NCBI GenBank assembly: GCA_026826555.1
Contig: JAKSZT010054457.1
Coordinates: 7,638,340 to 7,702,339 of the forward strand
Reading direction: 5' to 3'
From: Tolypeutes matacus
Taxonomy: Eukaryota; Chordata; Mammalia; Cingulata; Chlamyphoridae
DNA length: 64,000 nucleotides
The translations under genes and the position numbers were made by a program. The notes under the pieces were generated by a model. It saw only the letters and a program-made list of their open reading frames with translations. It did not search any database and had not been told where the DNA came from. This document shows, in pieces, positions 32,270 through 43,956 of this stretch (the first letter of the stretch is position 1; each line of letters starts with the position of its first letter).

Positions 32270-32715
32270 TATTGCTTTTAATACACATACATCCAGAAAA
32301 TTAGACAAACTTGTATTCCTACATCCACTCCCCAGATAAGGAAATAGATTTTACCAGTACCCCAGAAGCCCTCCATATACCTCCTCCCAATCATCAGATC
32401 CTCTCACTTCCCGAAATATAAGCTATTTTGATCTAATACTATGAAGTAATTTAGTCTGTTTTTAGAGTATGTAATTGATATCATTTAATCTGATTTTTTT
32501 TTTTCATGCATTATATTTGTGCAAGTCATGCATGCTGTTGGATATAGAGAGGTTAGTGCCATTTATTTGCTGATGTGTCTCATTGTAGGAGTAGAGCACA
32601 ATTTACCCCTCCTATTCTTAAAGAGCATAGAGGTGGTTTCCTCTTTGGACCTCTTAAGAAATCTAAGACGATGTTTTCCTGTTGCTAGGAAGATTCTTGT
32701 ACACCATTTAAAAAA
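32270..32715 (-). mobile_element. Old L1 fragment
   Basis: Read as given, the order 'accagtaccccagaagccctcc', 'tatgaagtaatttagtctgt', 'catgcatgctgttggata' and 'gaagattcttgtacacc' is a reverse L1 3' part of an old (L1M or HAL1-type) family. A T-run at 32492-32504 lies inside. Confidence 0.6.
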
Positions 32716-32769
32716 AAAAAAAGCAGTTCTATATAAGTACTTTATTCTGTTTCTACTAGGATATTGAAA

Positions 32770-34012
32770 TTAACATGTTATTTTTAAGACAATGAACATA
32801 CAACAAAGCTATCAGAAATAAAACAAGCAGTTTATAAGAGATACAAGGTACAGATTAGAAAAACTGAAATGAGTTTTAACATATTTACGATATTAGGAAC
32901 ATCTGGGCTTCTGGAATTTATGCGTCAAGTACCTTTTCGCCATAAGTGCTTGTTTATTCTTCCAGAGAGCACATCATGTTTTTGTGACTAAAAAAATCAG
33001 TGACTAACTAGGTTTTCCATCTCATCAAAGCACAAAACATTACTTCAATCCCAGACCTTTTGACAGAATCTGATAGCTGTTTTTCAAAATGAATGTTTTC
33101 ATTCCTTTCTAATGAGTTCTTCATTGAAACCTTATTAAGAAATTATTGAATCAGAAAGCAAGTACAAGCTTCTCTATTAGAAAGGAAATTAATGAAGACT
33201 TCAGAAGAAGATAAACATCTAGAACTTAAAAAAATTTGAAATTATGATAATTGGAGCAATATAATTCCCATATTACCTTTAAAAAAAAAGACTTTGTCCA
33301 GCTTATTTCTTTTTCCAAACATTTCCAATATTCTTGTACAACGTAGTTGTTCTGGTACCCATACAAGCCTCGATGCATCCTGTTTTTTAACATCCCAAGG
33401 AACTCTCCATGACTAAGACATTCATCATTTTCCAAATCAAACATCTTGAAAACAGTGTCCAAAATATTGTTTGAGTGCTCTTGTCCTGTTGCTACTTTCA
33501 CAACTTTCCTAAACTCTGCTAGTCTGATAGGGTGATGAGCTAAACTAAACATTTGCATGGAAATAGCAAAGTTTTCCTAGTGGGCTATAAAATTAAAAAA
33601 TGACAAACTCATCCAATGTAAGTCTCTCTCCTGCTGGCAACCTCTCTCACAGTTTTCTAATAAATGTCTTTATTTCCAGTGTTGGTGAAAAAAAGTAGCC
33701 ACACTGCAAAGTCTTCTTTTCTCATGAAGCTTAAACCTTTAGAAAAATAAAATAATTCCATTTCTTGGATCTCCATTTGTAAATTTTCCATAAATCTTCA
33801 TTCTTTATAATGAATTTTATTGTCTTCCCTTTTTCCAAAGAAGGGCTGCGTTAATTTCAGATTCTTTCAATTTTGGTTCCTGGCATTCTGTTTCAATAGT
33901 TATATTTGTCTTCACGTTATGTTCTTTACTTATGATTTTCTGCAGGTTAAAAAATTCCATTTTCTCTACCACCCCATTGCCATCTGCAGCCAACACTTTA
34001 TGCTTTTATGGC
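32770..34012 (-). pseudogene. MICU2: MICU2 retrocopy, 3' half
   Basis: On the minus strand this continues the MICU2 retrocopy after the L1 insertion. It begins with a VLAADGNGVVEK EF-hand piece (~34005-33965) and FFNLQKIISK, then a middle part with stops (~33930-33600), then the open stretch 33558-33270. That stretch has FDLENDECLSHGEF, whose loop differs from the parent at two positions, and a KNRMHRGL helix. Coding ends near 33270 and is followed by 3' UTR-like sequence to roughly 32770. MICU2 is the EF-hand partner of MICU1 that gates the mitochondrial calcium uniporter. Several frameshifts and stops make it non-functional. The downstream end is approximate because I could not see a clear A-tail. 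Confidence 0.9.
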
Positions 34013-36560
34013 AGTATGACAAGGAAGGGTCACTGGTTCACAGTGTTGGATGGGGGGGGGGCTTCGTGACAGGGTGCACATGGAGTAGGCTTCTAGAGGG
34101 TTTGTGAGTGATCATCCTGTTATAATGTGTTGTATCAGTGGGTGGAGACCCACATAATGAGCGGGAAGGAATTGGACTCCCATCTTTGGGAGGACCAATT
34201 CGTTCAGAAATAGACAGGCAGTGGTCTCTCAAGAGCAAGGGCGGTTCCTAATAGGGGAGGACAAACCAGTGTGTCAAGACCTCTTGTTGCATGTAACTAT
34301 GAATCTTGTCATCCAATGAGTCAAGCCAAGGGGTCGTCGTGGGCAACATGGGGATGGGGAGGGAGAAACAGAATAGATCAAACACGGGGGATTTAGTGGT
34401 CAGTGGAAACGTTCTTCATTACCTTACAGTGATGGACACAGGACATGGTAAATATCATCAAAATTTATAAAAATGTATGGTCTAAAATGTAAACCATACT
34501 GTAAACTATTGACAGTGTTTAGTAGCTATGTTTCACTATTTGTATATCAGTTATAACAATGCTACCATCCACATATAAAAGGGTTTTAATATGGGGTGAG
34601 GAAAGGGGGAAGATGTTGGGTATATGAGAGTATCTTGTATTCTGTGTGTGACTTTGCTGTGACCTAAAACTTCTTTGAAAACAAAATGAAAAATAGTGAG
34701 ACACTGGGGAATGAGAGGGGGAAGGTGCCACGGTACAGACTGGACACCAGATATTGCAGTGATAAAAGGCAAAAATGTCAAAAAATTTTTTTTAATTAAA
34801 AAAATTTTTTTAAATACCCAATCTTGTAATTTTATTTTAGTTTTAGTTTTTTTTAAGTTTTCATGTATTTTTTCTCTTACATTTAAATTTACCATTATTA
34901 TTTCATTGTTCTATTAATTGTATTTGGCTATTGTATTGGCTTCATCTTTAAAGAAACTTTGGATCACAGAAGGTTTACAACTGGGGTGGGAGAGGATTGT
35001 TGTTGGGGGTTGTCAAGGATGGGGGGTGTATGGGAGGAAGTTCACCTGAACATACATACAAGGTATATAAAATTGTTGAAATATTCCCGGGGCATTGTCA
35101 CAGTGGGTGAAGAATCACTCAATAAATGAGAAAATACTGAATTCCTATCCTGGAGAGCTCCAAGGGAGCAGCAACAGTCCCCCAAGTGCAGGGGCAGTCT
35201 CTGGCAAAGGAGGATGATCCACTGATGAGCCCTTATTATTGATGCCTACCCTTACAAGTCTTTGTTCTTGAAATTGAAACTTAGCCTATTGTTGTGGGGT
35301 GCCTAAGGGTTGCCTCCTGAGGGCCTCCTTGTTGCTCAAATGTGGCCTCTCTCTAAGCCAAACTCAGCAAATGAATGCATTACCTTCCTCCCAGTGTGGG
35401 ACATGACTCCCAGGAATGAGCCTCCCTGGCACCAAGGGATTACCACCACGTGCCAACTGGCAATATGACTGGAAAAATACCACAAATATAAGGAGGAAAA
35501 GATAAAGACAAATGAGTTCATATGGCTAAGAGACTTCAAAGTGAAGTCGGGAGTTCATCCCAGAGGTAACGCTTATGCACATCTCAGTAGGACCTCATAG
35601 ACATCTAAAGTGGATATCACTCCAAACAGAGGGGCTCCTGAGGGCTCTGGAGACACCCAGATCCTATGTCAGGGCGGAAAGCTCCGGAGTTTGTTGCCTT
35701 GCCAGTGGGCCCTACTTTGGAATTTGAGCCCCTGAGAGTGACAAAGTTGGACTCAAATATGTCTTCCCTGCACATGGTTCATCTGTCCCTTCTATTCAAA
35801 TCTATACATGGTGCTGGAGTTTGTAGGTGCACATGCTGAGACTGGAGTATTTGGGCTGTCCATGTGCCAGCTGGGCCCAGAATCTCGGTGGAGCTGCAAC
35901 TCCTACTCTATAGCCCAATGGATTCACCTAGGACACCTGGCAGGGAGATGATGATGGAAATGGCCATCCCAGGGAATGGAGAGAGTCTGTAGCTGCAGGC
36001 AGGATAATCCCATCCATTTTATCCATGGGATGTAAGCCCTCTCTCAATTGGATGGGGAATGGCCATCACCATCCCAGACTCCACATGATTGGGGGAAGAG
36101 CTATGGACTAGAGTGGACTTATTGGTATTCTATTATAGACATATTGTGATTCAAGCAATGGAAGAAATTACAACATTGATGTGGAGCCAGTGGCACTGGA
36201 GGCTCTGGGGGCAGGGAGAGGGAAAAGCAGTTTTAATACAGGAGCTTTTTCAGGACTTGGGAATTGTCCTGAGTAACATTGCAACAACAGATATAGGCAT
36301 TTTATATCATCATATAACATGCAGAACTTTATGAGTGAGAGTGTCATCTACAATGTGAACTATGGTCCATACTTAATGGCAAAGCCCCAGGATATGTATA
36401 TCCATTGCAGGTGATGTGCCACACTAATGAAGGATGTTTATGTGGGAGGTTGTGGGAGGTGTGAGAGGTGGGGCACATGGGAATCCCTATACTTTGTGAA
36501 ACATTTATGTAATCTAAGCATCTTTTTAAAAAAATTTAAAAAATAATTAAAAAAAAAATA
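34013..36560 (+). mobile_element. 5'-truncated L1 inserted in the MICU2 retrocopy
   Basis: This block matches 54960-57340, the complete two-part 3' UTR of the large L1, in the same order. The blocks are the first terminal 'gtatatgagag..cttgtattctgtgtgtgac' (34620), 'ttttattttagttttagt', 'ggcttcatctttaaagaa', 'gggtgcctaagggttgcctcc', 'cagaggtaacgcttatgcac', then the second terminal 'catgggaatccc' and A-rich tail 36525-36560. No ORF2 remains. I could not find a clean target-site duplication, so integration may have involved a small target change. Confidence 0.88.
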
Positions 36561-37090
36561 AAAGCAACATGAAACCCATTGTGGGGTTTAGTGAGGATTG
36601 TAAGCAAGAAAAGACACTCAGTGTATGAAATCAGCTCTTTATCACCAAGGTCTCTAAAAAGGGTTGATCCACAACAAACTCTTTGGATTCCTGCCAGGAC
36701 ATCCTTGATATCCCTTTTTGTCAGCTTCCTGACTGAACTTGTACGTTCCACTTGCTCAAACTTTACTAAAAAGAGGAAGTCTCTTGGTGCCATATAATAT
36801 TCTCCTTCATATTCCAATGCAGAAAACTGCAGGAAGTGTTGTTTTGAAAGACAAATTTTCCCTACCATCTGTCCAGAATTAACGTTTTTCTGTGCTAATA
36901 CCGTGACACTGCCCTGTGGTGCTGTAACTTTCACGTGACCACTGTACCAGGCTGCTCCTGCTCCTGTCAGGGCCGCTCCGGACACTACTGCTGTCAAGGG
37001 CCCAGGACTCAGTCAGCTTCATGTGCTGGGGACCAGACCAGACTGCAGCCTTCTGCCCCAGGTCACCAGGTGAGCCCTGAGCCCCAAGGC
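36561..37090 (-). pseudogene. MICU2: MICU2 retrocopy, 5' half
   Basis: Minus strand, open from 36997 to the L1 junction at 36561. It follows MICU2 from the Ala/Gly-rich membrane-near part (SGAALTGAGAAW) through AQKNVNSGQMVGK, LEYEGEYYMAPRDFLF, KLTKRDIKDVLAGIQ and SYTECLFLLTILTKPHNGFH. The next residues of the parent are found at 34012 across the inserted L1. Upstream of 36997 the targeting-sequence region is traceable but frameshifted. No introns are present, so it is a processed copy. Confidence 0.93.
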
Positions 37091-37236
37091 CGCCCTTATA
37101 CAAGAAATGTAAATGCCTTTGTCCATAGGTTTATATTTCTGATGATTATATAAAATAGAGTAGAATAATTGGGTCATAGAATATGTGTATCTTCAAAGTT
37201 ATTTGATAATGGAAAATAGTATTTTAAAGTGTTTGT

Positions 37237-39589
37237 CACATACAGAATACAGGGTACTCTTATATACTCAGCATCCTCCCCTTTTCCTCCTTCCCATATT
37301 AATACCTTTTTATATGAGGATGGTACCTTTGTTATTTCTGGTATACACATAGTGAAACATAGCTACTAAATGTGGTCATTGGTTTACATTATGGTTTACA
37401 TTTTAGACTGTACACTTTTATAAATTTTGATATTAAACATGGCCTGTGTCCATCATTGTAAGATCATGTAGAACACTTCCACTGCCCACTAAATACCCCC
37501 TGTTCCATCTATTCTATTCCTCCCTCCCCTCCCCTCAGGGCCCACAGTGACCCCCTGGCTTCACTCCTTGGGTGACAAGATTCATAGTTACATGCAACAA
37601 AATTGATGTGTTGACACACTGGTTTGTCTTCCCCTATTAGGAGCCACATGCTCCCATGTCTCTCTCTATATATGTGACTTTAACTGTGACTTAAAACTTC
37701 TTTGAAAACATGATGAAAAATAGTAAGACACTGGAGAATAAATGGAAGAAAATGCCACTGTACAGACAGGACACCAGATATTACAGTGATGAAAGGCAAA
37801 ATGTCAATAAAATTTTTTAAAAATATTTTTCATTATTTTTTAATATCCCAATCTTTAAATTTTATTTTATTTTTAGTTTTTTAAAAATTTTTATGTATTT
37901 TATTTCTTATATTTAAAATTATCATTATTATTTCATTTTCCTATTAATTGTATTTGGCTATTTTAATGGCTTCATTTTTGAAGAACTTTGGATCACAGAA
38001 GGGTTACAACTGGGGCAGGGGAGGATCATTATTGTGGGATGTCAGTGATGGGGGATACATAGGAGGAAGTTCACCTGGGCATACATATAACAAAAATAAA
38101 AATGTTCAAATGTTCATGGGGCATTGTTACAGAGGGTGGAGACTCACATAATAACTGAGAGAATATTGAATTCCCATCCTGAACAGCTCTGCCACATTCT
38201 CTAATGGAGCAGCAACAGTCCCCCAAGTGCAGGGGCAATGACTCTTGAAGGAGGATGATCCACTGATGGGCCCTTGATATTGACAACTATGCTTATAATC
38301 CTTTGCCCTTGAAATGGAAACTTAACCTATTGTTGTGGGGTGTTTAAAGAGTTGCCTCCTGAGAGCCTCCTTGTTGCTCAAATGTGTCCTCTTTCTAAGG
38401 CAAACTCAGCATATAAATGCATTACCTTCTCCTGGCATGGGACATGACTCCCAGGGATGAATCTCCCTGGCACTGAGGGGTTACTACCAAGCACCAACTA
38501 GCAGTGCAACTGGAAAAAGACCATGAATAAAAGGGGGAAAAGGTAAAGACAAATGAGTTTATATGGCTAAGAGACATCAAAATGAGTCAGGAGATCATCC
38601 CAGAGGTAACGCTTATGCACATTTCACCAGGATCTCATAGACTGCCAGAGTGGATACTACCCCAAATAGTAGTGCTCCTGAGGCCTCTGGGGACAGCCAG
38701 GTCCTATAGTCAAGGCAAATAGCTCTGGATTTTGGTGCCTTGTCAGTGGGCCCTACCTTGGAGTTTGTCCTCCTGAAAGTGACCGAATTATGTCTTCTCA
38801 GAATTATGTCTTTTCTACACATGACTCATCTGTCCCTTGTATTTAAACCTATACTTGGTACTGGAGTTTGTAGATGTACATCCAAGAGACTGGAGTCTTT
38901 GGGCTGTCTGTGTGCCAGCTGGGCCCAGAACCTCAGTGGAGTTGCAACACCTACTCTACAGCTCATTGGACTCACCAGGACAACTAACAAGGAGATGATG
39001 ATGGACAATGACCATTCCGAGGAACAGAAATAATCTGCAGCTACAAGCAAGAGAGTCCCATCCATCTTCCACATGGGATATAAGCCCCCTCTCAATTAGA
39101 GATGGAGTGGACATCACCATCCCAGAATACTCAGGATTGGGGAAAGAACTATGGACTAGAGTGGAATTACTAGTATTGTATTATAGAAATATTGTGATTC
39201 TAGCAATGGAAGAAATTACAACATTGATGTGGAAACTGTGGCCACTGGAGGCTCTGGGGGCAGGGAAAGGGAAAAATATTTGTAATATGGGGGCTTTTTT
39301 GGGACTTGAGAATCGTCCTGAATGACAGTGCAATGACAGCTTTAGGCCATTTTATATCATCACATAACATGCAGAGCTCTGTGGGAGAGAGTGTAGACTA
39401 CAATGTGAATATGTAATGGCAAAGCCGCAGGATGTGTTTATCAATTGCAATGAATGTGGCACACTAATGAAGGATGTTTATATGGGAGGGTGTGGGAGGT
39501 GTGGGGAGCGGGGCATATGGGAATCTATATTTTTGTGTAACATGTATGTAATCTAAGTATCTTTAAAAAAAATAAAAATAAAAAAAAAT
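37237..39589 (+). mobile_element. L1 3' UTR insertion with inverted 5' part (twin priming)
   Basis: Positions 37237 to about 37665 are minus-strand 3' UTR, while ~37666-39589 are plus-strand 3' UTR with the A-rich tail at 39561-39589. The flanks 37226-37236 (aaagtgtttgt) and 39590-39600 (aaagtgcttgt) form an 11 bp target-site duplication with one mismatch, so both parts arrived in one event. This is the known signature of twin priming during L1 insertion. Confidence 0.85.
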
Positions 39590-39600
39590 AAAGTGCTTGT

Positions 39601-39960
39601 ACACATTTACATTTGCTACTTGTGAATGAAAATTTTGTTAACACCACATATTCACCAATACTTCTAAAATTTTAATACATTAAATTTCAGTTTAGGGCCT
39701 CTATCACACCTAGATTGCCTTAATCTTATCAGGGACTGAGATGGTTGAATCAGACCCTTTGAAGGCTGACATTTGGGCTGAATTTTATGCCTAGTGATCC
39801 CAGTTAAAAGTTGTCATCATCCGCTCAGTCCATTTCAGTTTGTAGAATGCTAAATTTTTAGAATACTTTATGTAAATCCCTTTAAAAATAATAAATATGG
39901 CTAATATTTTTGTGTGGCTTTATGTCCTTGAATAATTCTGTTTATATGTATTTTTTAAAC
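39601..39960. other. Unique-looking AT-rich spacer
   Basis: No gene or repeat recognised. Confidence 0.35.
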
Positions 39961-40714
39961 TATATTTTTTAAAAAAGATACTTAGATCACATAAATGTTA
40001 CATAAAAATTAGAGGGGATTCCCATATGCCCCGCTGCAGGAATCTGTCCTGCAAAGTCTTGCGGGGATCTGTCCAGCAGAGCCTGTGATAGTACAAAGAA
40101 TTACTCTGAACACTGAGGTTGAGAGAGGCTATGGGGAGAACTTCTAAAGGAGCTATTCTCCTTTGTTGAGTCCAGTCACAGTTTTTATTTTCTTTTCACA
40201 AAGCACAAGGTCAGCGTGTACGTGCAGGGGTTCAGGTAGGCATAGTGTATGTATGGGGTTGTAGGTAACTTCTCAGTAATTGTGGACTGGCCCAGGAATA
40301 ATAGAGAAGTAGAAAGTAACAATAGTAAGAATGTTCATGCTGCTTTCAGCAGGAACTGATAGAGCAAGGCAAGAACGTTCATGCTGTTTTCAGCAGGAAC
40401 TGATAGAGCAAGGCAAGAACGTTCATGCTGTTTTCAGCAGGAACTGATAGCAGCGTTTTCTGCCTGTGCAGTAAAGCAAACGTGGAATTACTTCAGAGAT
40501 ATTTTAACCAATGAACTCCCACAGCCTGCTCCCTACACCCCCCACATTAACAACATCCTTCATTTGTGTGGTACATTCATTACAATTGATGAACACATTT
40601 TGGAGCATTGCCACTAAGCATGGATTATAGTTTACATTGTAGTTTAAACTCTCTCCTGCAAAATTTTGTAGGTTATGGCAAGATGTATAATGGCCTCATG
40701 ACAGCACAACTCTG
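39960..40714 (-). mobile_element. L1 3' UTR fragment split by a solo LTR
   Basis: On the minus strand, 40714-40538 and then 40034-39960 together read as the end of an L1 3' UTR. The order is 'aggccattatacatcttg', paired 'gtaaac', 'accacacaaatgaaggatg', then 'ggggcatatgggaatcccct' and 'taacatttatgtgatct'. The solo LTR at 40035-40537 interrupts it. Confidence 0.75.
40035..40537 (-). mobile_element. Solo LTR, class II-like, with 44 bp tandem repeats
   Basis: On the minus strand it begins TGTAGGGAGCAGG and ends CTGCA, 503 bp. Flanking 6 bp ccccgc (40029-40034) and cccccc (40538-40543) fit a duplication with one mismatch. Near 40325-40451 there are almost three tandem copies of a 44 bp unit (starts at 40329, 40373 and 40417), probably in U3. 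No internal proviral sequence is present, so this is a solo LTR left by recombination. Class II assignment rests on the six-base duplication and general form. Confidence 0.75.
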
Positions 40715-41252
40715 TGATGAAACTGGGGGCCACTGAGGCTACACTTTGGTTGGATTGTACAAAGCAGAGGACCGAATAACACAGTGAATGGGATGGCAAC
40801 TCCCTACTCAAAAGTTTTACAGAGAGTTGGACTAGAGGCAGAAGTAATTTATTTCTTACTCATGAGAAAGGGCACATGCCCAGGCTAATGGGAGCGGGCA
40901 AGCACGCATGTTCAGTATGAGAACAAAGAATATATGTTGACCCTGACACAATGCCCCAGTTCCATCCCTCCCTGCCTCACCCATTTTCCTATTGGCCGGG
41001 GACTAAGGGCTTACAATCTTAAACACAAAATCTAGCCCAATCATGGAGCAACATCCTTACAGATATGGGTTTCAGGGAGATGAGCTACAGGTGGGAAGTG
41101 TAGGAATGTGGGGTTTAACTTGTAGTGATTAGGATTCGAGCAAGAATGTGGGAGGGATACATAGGACCCAGACAGGAATGTGAGAGGATGAGGCAGACTG
41201 GGAGCAGGGAATTCAATTTGAGAAGAGACCACCTTTGTTCTATTTCCCTCAA
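40715..41252 (-). repeat. 3' LTR of a class I ERV
   Basis: On the minus strand it starts TGAGGGAAATAG right after a polypurine tract (aaaagaagaggaggaa at about 41255-41272). It carries AATAAA at 40848-40853 and ends near TTCATCA at 40715. Env and pol remnants lie upstream in the right order (41513 onward). The 5' LTR is outside the window or lost. Confidence 0.75.
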
Positions 41253-41254
41253 TT

Positions 41255-42014
41255 CCTCCTCTTCTTTTTAGAGTTTATTGGGCTTTTCTCACACCACTCA
41301 TTATATGCGGATTCAGCCATTTCCTCTAGATTTAAGTAATTTGTGGGTGCTTGTTTAATTAGCATAATGGGTTCAAATTAGCTGTTCTTCCCTAGTGGAA
41401 ATGTATACATTTTTTGAAAGGTTCATTGGATTAGAGAGACAAAACAAAGGACTAAGTGGGGTAAGATAATGAGTATACCAAAAATCCCAACTATTCTAGT
41501 TATAATTTGAGACTAAGACCCAGAAAAGAGGGAATCAAACCAAGTGGTCCATAGGTCAATGTCTACTCCAGAATTTTTGGTTAACTCTTTAGATAAGGCT
41601 GTGAGACCTCGCAAGGCTTGAGTGACTGACCCATCTGGGGTAGTATTGTTTGGAATATAAGTACAGCAGCTTTCTCCTATTATTACATAGACTCCTCCTT
41701 TTTTTGCTAGCATAGGTCCAACTTTTGAACTGTGTGTTCGACTAAACATGTTGCTATGCTTAACCTGGGTCTTTTCCCCCTTTCTTTTCTTTCTTTTTTT
41801 TTTTTTTTTTAGATTCTGGGCACAGATACTTGTTGGAGGAGCTCAGTGTCCTTTGGTCCCTGAGGACTCTACAAGAAGGACAGACTCTTTTCAGAGCACA
41901 GAAATCAAGCTGGATGACTTGGGAGCTGGTTTCCTCTGTGAATGTTATAGTTGTGTAAGCAAGGGGCTGTCTATATAAAAGGCTGAGTAAGAGTAGAAGT
42001 AAAGAGGGACTCAT
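41255..42014 (-). pseudogene. env: Class I ERV Env remnant, internally deleted
   Basis: Minus strand. An N-terminal piece (ATG at 42014) has a Leu-rich signal peptide and the beginning of a surface subunit, then runs into an A-rich (Lys-coding) tract at ~41793-41813. A transmembrane-subunit piece in a different frame (41749-41513) contains the CX6CC-region wording with the first Cys replaced (GGVYVIIGESCC). A hydrophobic membrane segment follows, decayed, to about 41450. Most of the surface subunit and the fusion region are deleted. This is a gamma-type Env relic and not functional. Confidence 0.7.
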
Positions 42015-42129
42015 GTTGGGAAGGGTTAAGGTTTAGAGGATCTGAAGGTCAGGTGTAAAGGGTTTTGCTTATCTGTGGTTACAGTCTAGGAAGTCTAGGA
42101 AGGAGGAGTTTCAGGTCCAGGTATGGGAG

Positions 42130-42700
42130 TAGAGATAGGTCCTTTGACACAGGTGTAATGGGTCTAGCTTTTTTTGCAGTTTTTGTAGCACTGTTTGTGG
42201 CTAATAAATTTAAAATGGAACCTCCCAGGTATGAGTTAGTTTATCTTCCTTCCAGGTGGGGATGAAGACCCAGTCTTCAGGCTGGGACTTGTGGACCGGG
42301 AACCCAAGAGGAGGAGCTTGGGCGATCAGGGCTTTTTTCTGTAGGGAGGAAAGAGTTAAACCAAGAGAGTGCACATATTTTCTTAAAAAATTATCTTTGC
42401 TTTCCTATTGAAAAGGAGATTCTATCTTAACAGGATAAGGGTGTCCAAACAGGATTTCATGTGGGGGGCAAACCCTGTCTTTCCTAGGTTTTACCCTAAC
42501 TCTTAACAGTGCAAGTGGCAGACATTTAGTTCAAGGCAAGCCAGTCTCTAGCATGAGTTTGGTAAGCTGTCTTTTAAGTTCCTGGTTTATCCTTTCTGCT
42601 TTCCTTGAGGAGGGTGGAAATCCTAGTTGATTTCTAAGACTTTCTGGAACAAGGGCTAAGAGGGACACTTGGGTTAAGCACATTTATTAACTACTTAGAA
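42130..42700 (-). pseudogene. pol: Class I ERV integrase C-terminal part
   Basis: Minus strand. Around 42640-42440 there is the end of the integrase core (a KAERINQELKRQL-like helix and a PPHEILFGHPYP-like block). Around 42330-42200 lies the SH3-like C-terminal domain with a QPEDWVFIPTWKEDKL-like stretch. Stops and frameshifts break it. The N-terminal part of the same gene lies at 60430-60800 on the far side of two nested L1s and some further sequence. Confidence 0.75.
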
Positions 42701-43956
42701 AATGAAGTTTATCAGGTTTTTTAACATGTTTAATGTCCTTCTGCATATGATCTAGAATAGAAAAGATATCACTATAATTATCGGGCATATATCTAGAATA
42801 GGATATAGGTACAGTACTTAATATTAATTAATGCATTACTTAATGCATAAGTTTTTCTTTGAGCTGCAATTAGTAGATCTAAGTTTTAGGTTGCAATACC
42901 TTACATATTATCTCTTCATGTGAGCAGGCCATAATGCCAACTGTGTTTCAGTTCTACTCACAGTACTCTGGTGATCAGTGCTCCACTTGGTATGTTCTTC
43001 ATACAACCAGCATGCTGCAGCACCATTGACTCTAGAGAGAAGCTAGGAAAGTAGTTTCCAGTGTTCTACTGGCCTGGTGTATAGCACTCTTCAGCACTAT
43101 GAAACAGTGACAATTTGGAGGCGATATCCATCGTACATTTGGCTATACTGAGCCACCGTTGCCAGCTGCAGGACTTTGCAACTGCAACGTCATTTCCATC
43201 CACTTCAGGAGCACAACCAGAGATGTAGTAGAGACTTTTATGGTTTTAGGGGTCAGTGACCAACCTAGCCAATAACTCAAATGGAGAGGCGACCTGAGGT
43301 GCATTGAAGGTCTGGTTTGAATGCACAAGAGAATTTGACAATGCTGAAGTCTATCTCTTGATTTTTATACACTTGGAAACACTTCCAATGCCATGTGTTT
43401 TATTTCTACACTTTTACCATGAAGACATTATGTAGTAGGTATTTTGATTTAGCACTATGGGAAAAACTACTTTCCATTTTTTTTAATGAAAACTGAAGAT
43501 TCCCAATGGGATCAAGATTATCTTTTGATACTACCACTTGAATATGCAGATTGAGGTGGCTTCTGACAGGTTTCACTGCTGTGAAGTCACTTCTTGCCAT
43601 TAATATTAATTTAGGCTTTTAGTTAGTAATGGCTTCTTGGAACTAGCCATTTAAATGCTTAAGTTTAGAAGATGCTTTTTATAAACTCTTTATAATTGAC
43701 AACAACCACATAGACTAGTTAATTTACCTTAGACTACAATCAGTAATTAATGGAATTTACTTTATCTATTTAAAAGAGGACAAATCTACATTTCTTTAAT
43801 TTCATTAGATATGAACTTAACTTTTATCACCTTAAGGATTTAATAAATTTATGTATTTGGTATTTTATAAATCTAGGGAGATAACACCTAAGCTAAATAA
43901 AATTGAAGCTGTTATAGTTTATGCAAGGAATGTTTTTTATTCTTTCACAGGAGGTT
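42701..43956 (-). other. Sequence inside the ERV integrase, unrecognised
   Basis: Together with 59675-60425 this separates the integrase core from its C-terminal part, so it seems to be an older insertion in the provirus. Minus-strand translation of 43330-42900 shows patches free of stops, but no family I know. It might be an unidentified retrocopy or another ERV piece. Confidence 0.3.

Noticed and set aside
41760..42014. Possible small secreted protein with signal peptide
   Set aside because: Its place between ERV integrase and transmembrane Env on the same strand shows it is the start of a broken Env.
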